In this document: piece after piece, positions 60,169 through 64,000 of the stretch
Layout: every line of letters starts with the position of its first letter
Position numbering within the stretch: the first letter of the stretch is position 1
Source of the DNA: Quercus robur
Lineage: Eukaryota > Streptophyta > Magnoliopsida > Fagales > Fagaceae
Length of the DNA stretch: 64,000 nt
Reading direction: 5' to 3'
Assembly (NCBI RefSeq): GCF_932294415.1
Contig: NC_065544.1
Location: 35,086,310-35,150,309 of the forward strand
Position numbers and translations under genes: made by a program
Notes under the pieces: generated by a model
Told to the model about the DNA's origin: nothing
Databases searched by the model: none
What the model saw: the letters and a program-made list of their open reading frames with translations, nothing else

Positions 60169-63100
60169 TCACTTAATAAAGTGAGGACTAATCAGCCCTG
60201 CAATCTCGAGAAACCCAATCCGCTCTCTTCCTCCAAATATCTTCTTCAGCTTGTCATCGCAAACTATGATCCTCTTGTTTTCAGGGTCCTAAAAGATTGA
60301 AAAGAAAGGACCAAGTCAAGAAAAAATAAAGGGTACTTAACATAGACATAGCATAGTTAATACTCAAATCTCGGTAAAAGATAGCTCCTGGAAGCTGAAG
60401 TACATGATAGCTAATATTCAAACCAACTCCAACCCAAAAAATTAAATAATAAATAAATAACCCTCTCAGCCATTTCAAAGACAGAAATATTAAACCTATC
60501 ATCCAAATGGAATCTATTAGGAACATTAGCCAACAGCATATATTGAACTAATTTAAATTTGTCTTCTCTTTCTGTGCCATTATTGCATGCACAAACTCTC
60601 ATGAGCGAGGCAATTATCTTGTGTTGGCAAGAGTCATGACACATTTTATATCTAGTAATAATTAAAACCCACCACCACTGTTTATCAATCAAACATATAG
60701 GTAGGGATATATAAAATATAGACACATCCTCACAATTCAGCCCGAAAATGTTCTAAAAATAGGATATTTTTACCTAATTCAAAGTACCAAAATCACAGTT
60801 ATAAAATCTTGCACTATTCAAGTATCAACTTCTATGTGCATTTTTATCACGAACAATATTCTACTGGTTATTCTTATAATGCTTATACGTTGATATAAAT
60901 TGACATAAGGAGAACAAACAAAACTCATCTAACACTTGATCTATAGAATGTACAAAAAGTAATGATCATTTCCATGTCCAATTAAACATCATACCCTGCC
61001 TATTTAAAAGTCATCATAACAGTTGCATAAAAGAAGCACAGTAAAAACTCTTGCCAAGTTAGCCTGCAATTTCTTTGAAAGCACGAGTCACATGACACTG
61101 TTGCTATGCCTACGCCAACAGTCTAATAGTTACTACACATAAATTTTGGCCTGCCAAAATGGGTATTTAGTTTTTTGCCACACCTACTCCATAAGTGAGT
61201 CAATACCAACACTTAACAACGCAAACCATAATTTAAGCTTTCCAGATTGTTAAAACAACACTAATTATCTGAAAATTGTACATATACCATCTCAAACTTC
61301 CTAGCACTAATAAATTCAAAACTAACATCTCTCCTATAAGGGTAGAGCTCCATGTAAATTCAACAAAATCAATAATTACCTATCCTTAATGCACCCCTAT
61401 CACACTGTTTTATATTGGTAGGTCACACATTCACCCGGTGGGTCTTGAACACACAACCTCACCCTCCACCTAGCACTTGCAAGGAGAGGAGGTATCAGTT
61501 GGCCCCCTATCACACTTATATTTTGAGCAAACAGCTCAACCACAAACTATTCCAACACCACCAGCTTTCTACCATGCCTAGTGTTTTTACATTGTAAATC
61601 AAGTTACTACAAATAAATACTTAGTCAAATCTAGTTAGCAAGTTAAAAATCCTTGGGAATTATAAATGTCAGCTTCCATCAGCACTAATCATAATTAACT
61701 ACATATTGAAGTTCAAATAACTAGTAGTGTGAGCCAAATTGGGGAATCTGTTTATGTGCACTTATGGTGGGTTTGATTAGGAGAATTTTGTGGATCTAAG
61801 GTTTAGAATTGTTAAAGATAGGGTTATGTGGTTGTGATAGGAACTAAAATATGCTTTGATAAGTAATTTGATGACTATAGGTAAAAGAAAAGGCTTGATT
61901 TGGGGTTGTAAGAGAGAAGACAAAGCAACAGTTTTATGGTGTTTAGGGGCAGTATGAACAGTACATGTAAACATTATCACAGGAAAGAGAAGAAGAAAAT
62001 GGAGAAAATGAGCAATAAGGCCAGCATGCAAGCGGGTAACATTACAATATACATTTTCTGCATGCAAAAGACCTAAAACCGGCATATGAGCATAAGGGCC
62101 CATGATAAAGCCCAACTTTCCTCCCAAGCATGTTGATAAAGAAAGCACACACTTCATCAAACACAACACAAATTTTCAAACAGTAGAAGCATAGAAAATT
62201 GATACACAATCATATAAACCAATAGAAAATTCTATCAGGCCCAAACAGAGGATGGTAATAACAAAGCCTACATTTAATCCATAGCCATAGCTTATGCAGA
62301 TGAAGAAACAGCAAAAAGCACATATAAACTCATTAAAGAACCCCTTAGAAACAAACCTATCTATACTGAAACTAGAACATGCATTTCACCATACCAACAC
62401 AACCTCACCCATCATAGTGTAAAACGCGGGGAGGAAGGGGGGCAGGGGCACCCCAAAAGCAAACCTTAATAATCAACAGATTCAATACCATTATTTTTCT
62501 CACTTACCAAGCATTGCTTAAAAAAAAAAAAAAGCAATGGAACAAACTTAAATCAAACCATTCGTCAAAACCCATATCTCGTACACACCAAAAACAGCCT
62601 CAGACAAGCAACAACATCAGTATCCATCTCACAAACTGACAATGACAGTAAATTTAATAGTACAAAGACCAGTTCCATCTATAACATAAAACAGACAACT
62701 TAATTGAGCCACAATAACAACCTAATCTGGTTTTTACCAATACAGCTTTACGAAAACATAAGAAACCCATAGAAAACGCCAAATAATACTAAACACACCA
62801 AATGCTTCCCAAAATCAATTATTGCTTTAAAAGAGTAAGAAAATACAGCCAGATTAACAACATAACCCACCTTTCATATCCAACACAAACTTATCCAAAT
62901 CATGAAATCCATAATGCATAACCAAAACCCACAAAAGGGTTTAAAAATTCAACTATTACTTGCATAAATTATGAGCAGAAACTGTTTTCATCCTTTGTAA
63001 TTATTTGGCTTCCCCATTGCCTTTTTGCATGAAGTAGTCTGTTTTTAATAAAACTACTCTTACTTATCAATAAATTATGAGCAAAAATTAGATTAAAATA

Positions 63101-63880
63101 GAAGCCTAAATTTCATTTACACCCAGAGAACCTTATCCAAAAATGGAAACCCATCTGAAATCCTCCAAAAACAAAGAAAACAAAACCCACATCAGCCACA
63201 AACAAATGTTTCAGAAACAGCTCAATAACCAATTTGAGACACTACAACAAAGAACAAAAACCCACATTTCACTTGCACAAACAACAGCCTTATCCAAAAG
63301 CACGAACCCATCTAAACCCTCAAAAAAGACCAAACCCACATCTAAAATCTCATATTCCATCTACAAAATATCATTTTCACCAGTATAGCCATCTAAAAAC
63401 AACAATAACCTAGACCCAACAACATAACCCACATTTCATATACACCAACAAAGGCTTATCCAAACATAAAAGTAAAACCCCAAACCCATTTGAAAATCCC
63501 ACCGAAAGAGTTTCAAAAAACCAAACATAACTTGCATAAACTGAGGAAATGAAAAGGAAAAAAACATTAAAAAAAAAAAAAACCTGAAGATTGTGCTCCT
63601 TAATGTGGGCCCAAATCTGCTTGAGAGCTTGGGTACGAGAAATCTCGGGGACTCCAACGAGGTCTTGCATCTCCGGCGAGACAGGGCGGGGCTTCATGAT
63701 GCCACGTGGAGCGCGCTTCTGTGGGGCTTCGTTGGAGGACACGGTGGCGGAGGTGACAGTGCGCACCATGCGCAGGTTAGCAGGAGAGCAGTAGAGCATG
63801 AGAGTAGGTGAAGATTTGGGCATCAGCGACGCCGCTTTGGCGGAGGAAAAGGAAGAGAACAGCCTTAGAGAAGTGGCCAT
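60169..63880 (-). CDS. SWIB/MDM2-domain protein, organelle-targeted type
   Basis: Exon 1 (63880-63584) and exon 2 (60288-60169) join in frame (HNLQ then DPENKRI) into 138 residues. The first ~50 are rich in Ser, Ala and basic residues without acids (MATSLRLFSSFSSAKAASLM), as in chloroplast or mitochondrial transit peptides. The rest is one complete SWIB domain (about residues 60-138), with MKPRPVSPEMQDLVGVPEIS, ALKQIWAHIKEHNLQ and KLKKIFGGRERIGFLEIAGL. Plant stand-alone SWIB proteins of this kind are nucleoid- or chromatin-associated; some sit in plastid nucleoids. The intron is 3295 bp with GT-AG ends. Reading through the donor extends the frame to 156 residues, which is not the real product. 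No break found. Confidence 0.92.
60289..63583 (-). other. 3.3-kb intron of the SWIB gene
   Basis: Begins GTTTTTTTTT and ends AATCTTTTAG on the minus strand. It holds a SINE fragment near 61417-61515 and A-rich stretches (the frame at 63143-63388 is Lys/Thr/Ser-rich low complexity). No separate gene seen. Confidence 0.8.
61417..61515 (-). mobile_element. tRNA-derived SINE fragment in the SWIB intron
   Basis: On the minus strand GCCAACTGATACCTCCTCTC, CTTGCAAGTGCTAGGTGGAG and GTGTTCAAGACCCACCGG (B-box-like) follow in the order seen in a common plant SINE type. The A box is weak. Confidence 0.5.
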
Positions 63881-64000
63881 GGTTGTCGGTTTGCTAAGTC
63901 AAGGGATAGAGAGTAGAGAGTGTGTGTGAAGTGTGAACTGTGAAGAGTGACTGAGAAAGAAAAACAGAAGACAATTCTAGAGCCCGCCTAATCTCCTAAT

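Noticed and set aside
63410-63583. C-terminal extension of the SWIB reading frame (VFFFFNVFF...)
   Set aside because: It is read-through of the intron donor at 63583; the true continuation is the exon at 60288-60169 that completes the SWIB domain.

Overview
This is nuclear DNA of a flowering plant. It is AT-rich, the genes have short exons and GT-AG introns, and retroelements and small DNA transposons fill most of the space. The protein families (PRISE reductase, plantacyanin, plant SWIB protein) and the transposon types fit a woody eudicot, perhaps a member of the Fagales. The species is inference only. No CRISPR array, operon, rRNA or tRNA gene was seen.

Four kinds of host gene can be supported. 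(1) A five-coding-exon gene at 4103-5311 (+) encodes a 132-residue SWS1/ZSWIM7-type SWIM zinc-finger protein. (2) A PRISE (progesterone 5-beta-reductase / iridoid-synthase-like) gene at 9991-11282 (-) starts in a 13-codon first exon behind a GC-AG intron, not at the longer open-frame start. (3) Three plantacyanin (basic blue copper protein) copies lie at about 32342, 39166 and 52157 (+). The first has lost its 5' end to an auxilin-like gene fragment. The second carries Leu where the axial copper ligand Met is expected. (4) A two-exon organelle-type SWIB-domain gene lies at 60169-63880 (-) around a 3.3 kb intron. Fragments of a CHD3/PICKLE-type remodeler (19919-20018) and an auxilin-like protein (30494-32340) are pseudogenes, perhaps carried by a CACTA element whose left end is at 18585.

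Mobile DNA makes up most of the rest. A young Copia-type element without pol (21129-29428, -) has 1111-bp LTRs that differ at about four sites. It carries a gag ORF and a second ORF resembling the putative plant transposon protein domain. Related LTRs occur alone at 1256, 7625, 37644 and 55168. A second non-autonomous LTR element (42633-49190) has 753-bp LTRs, TTTTT target duplications, a GGCGCC-type primer site and an 81-bp tandem array that stays open on the minus strand. It sits inside Helitron-like sequence (about 39932-49429), and another Helitron-like unit follows (to 51052). Copies of the 3' tail of a Copia pol gene surround the third plantacyanin. Small TIR elements, several with clear target duplications, and tRNA-type SINEs are scattered throughout.

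The host genes are not an operon or a pathway; each acts alone. What links the middle of the window is repeated duplication of the plantacyanin gene with its flanks, cut up by later insertions.
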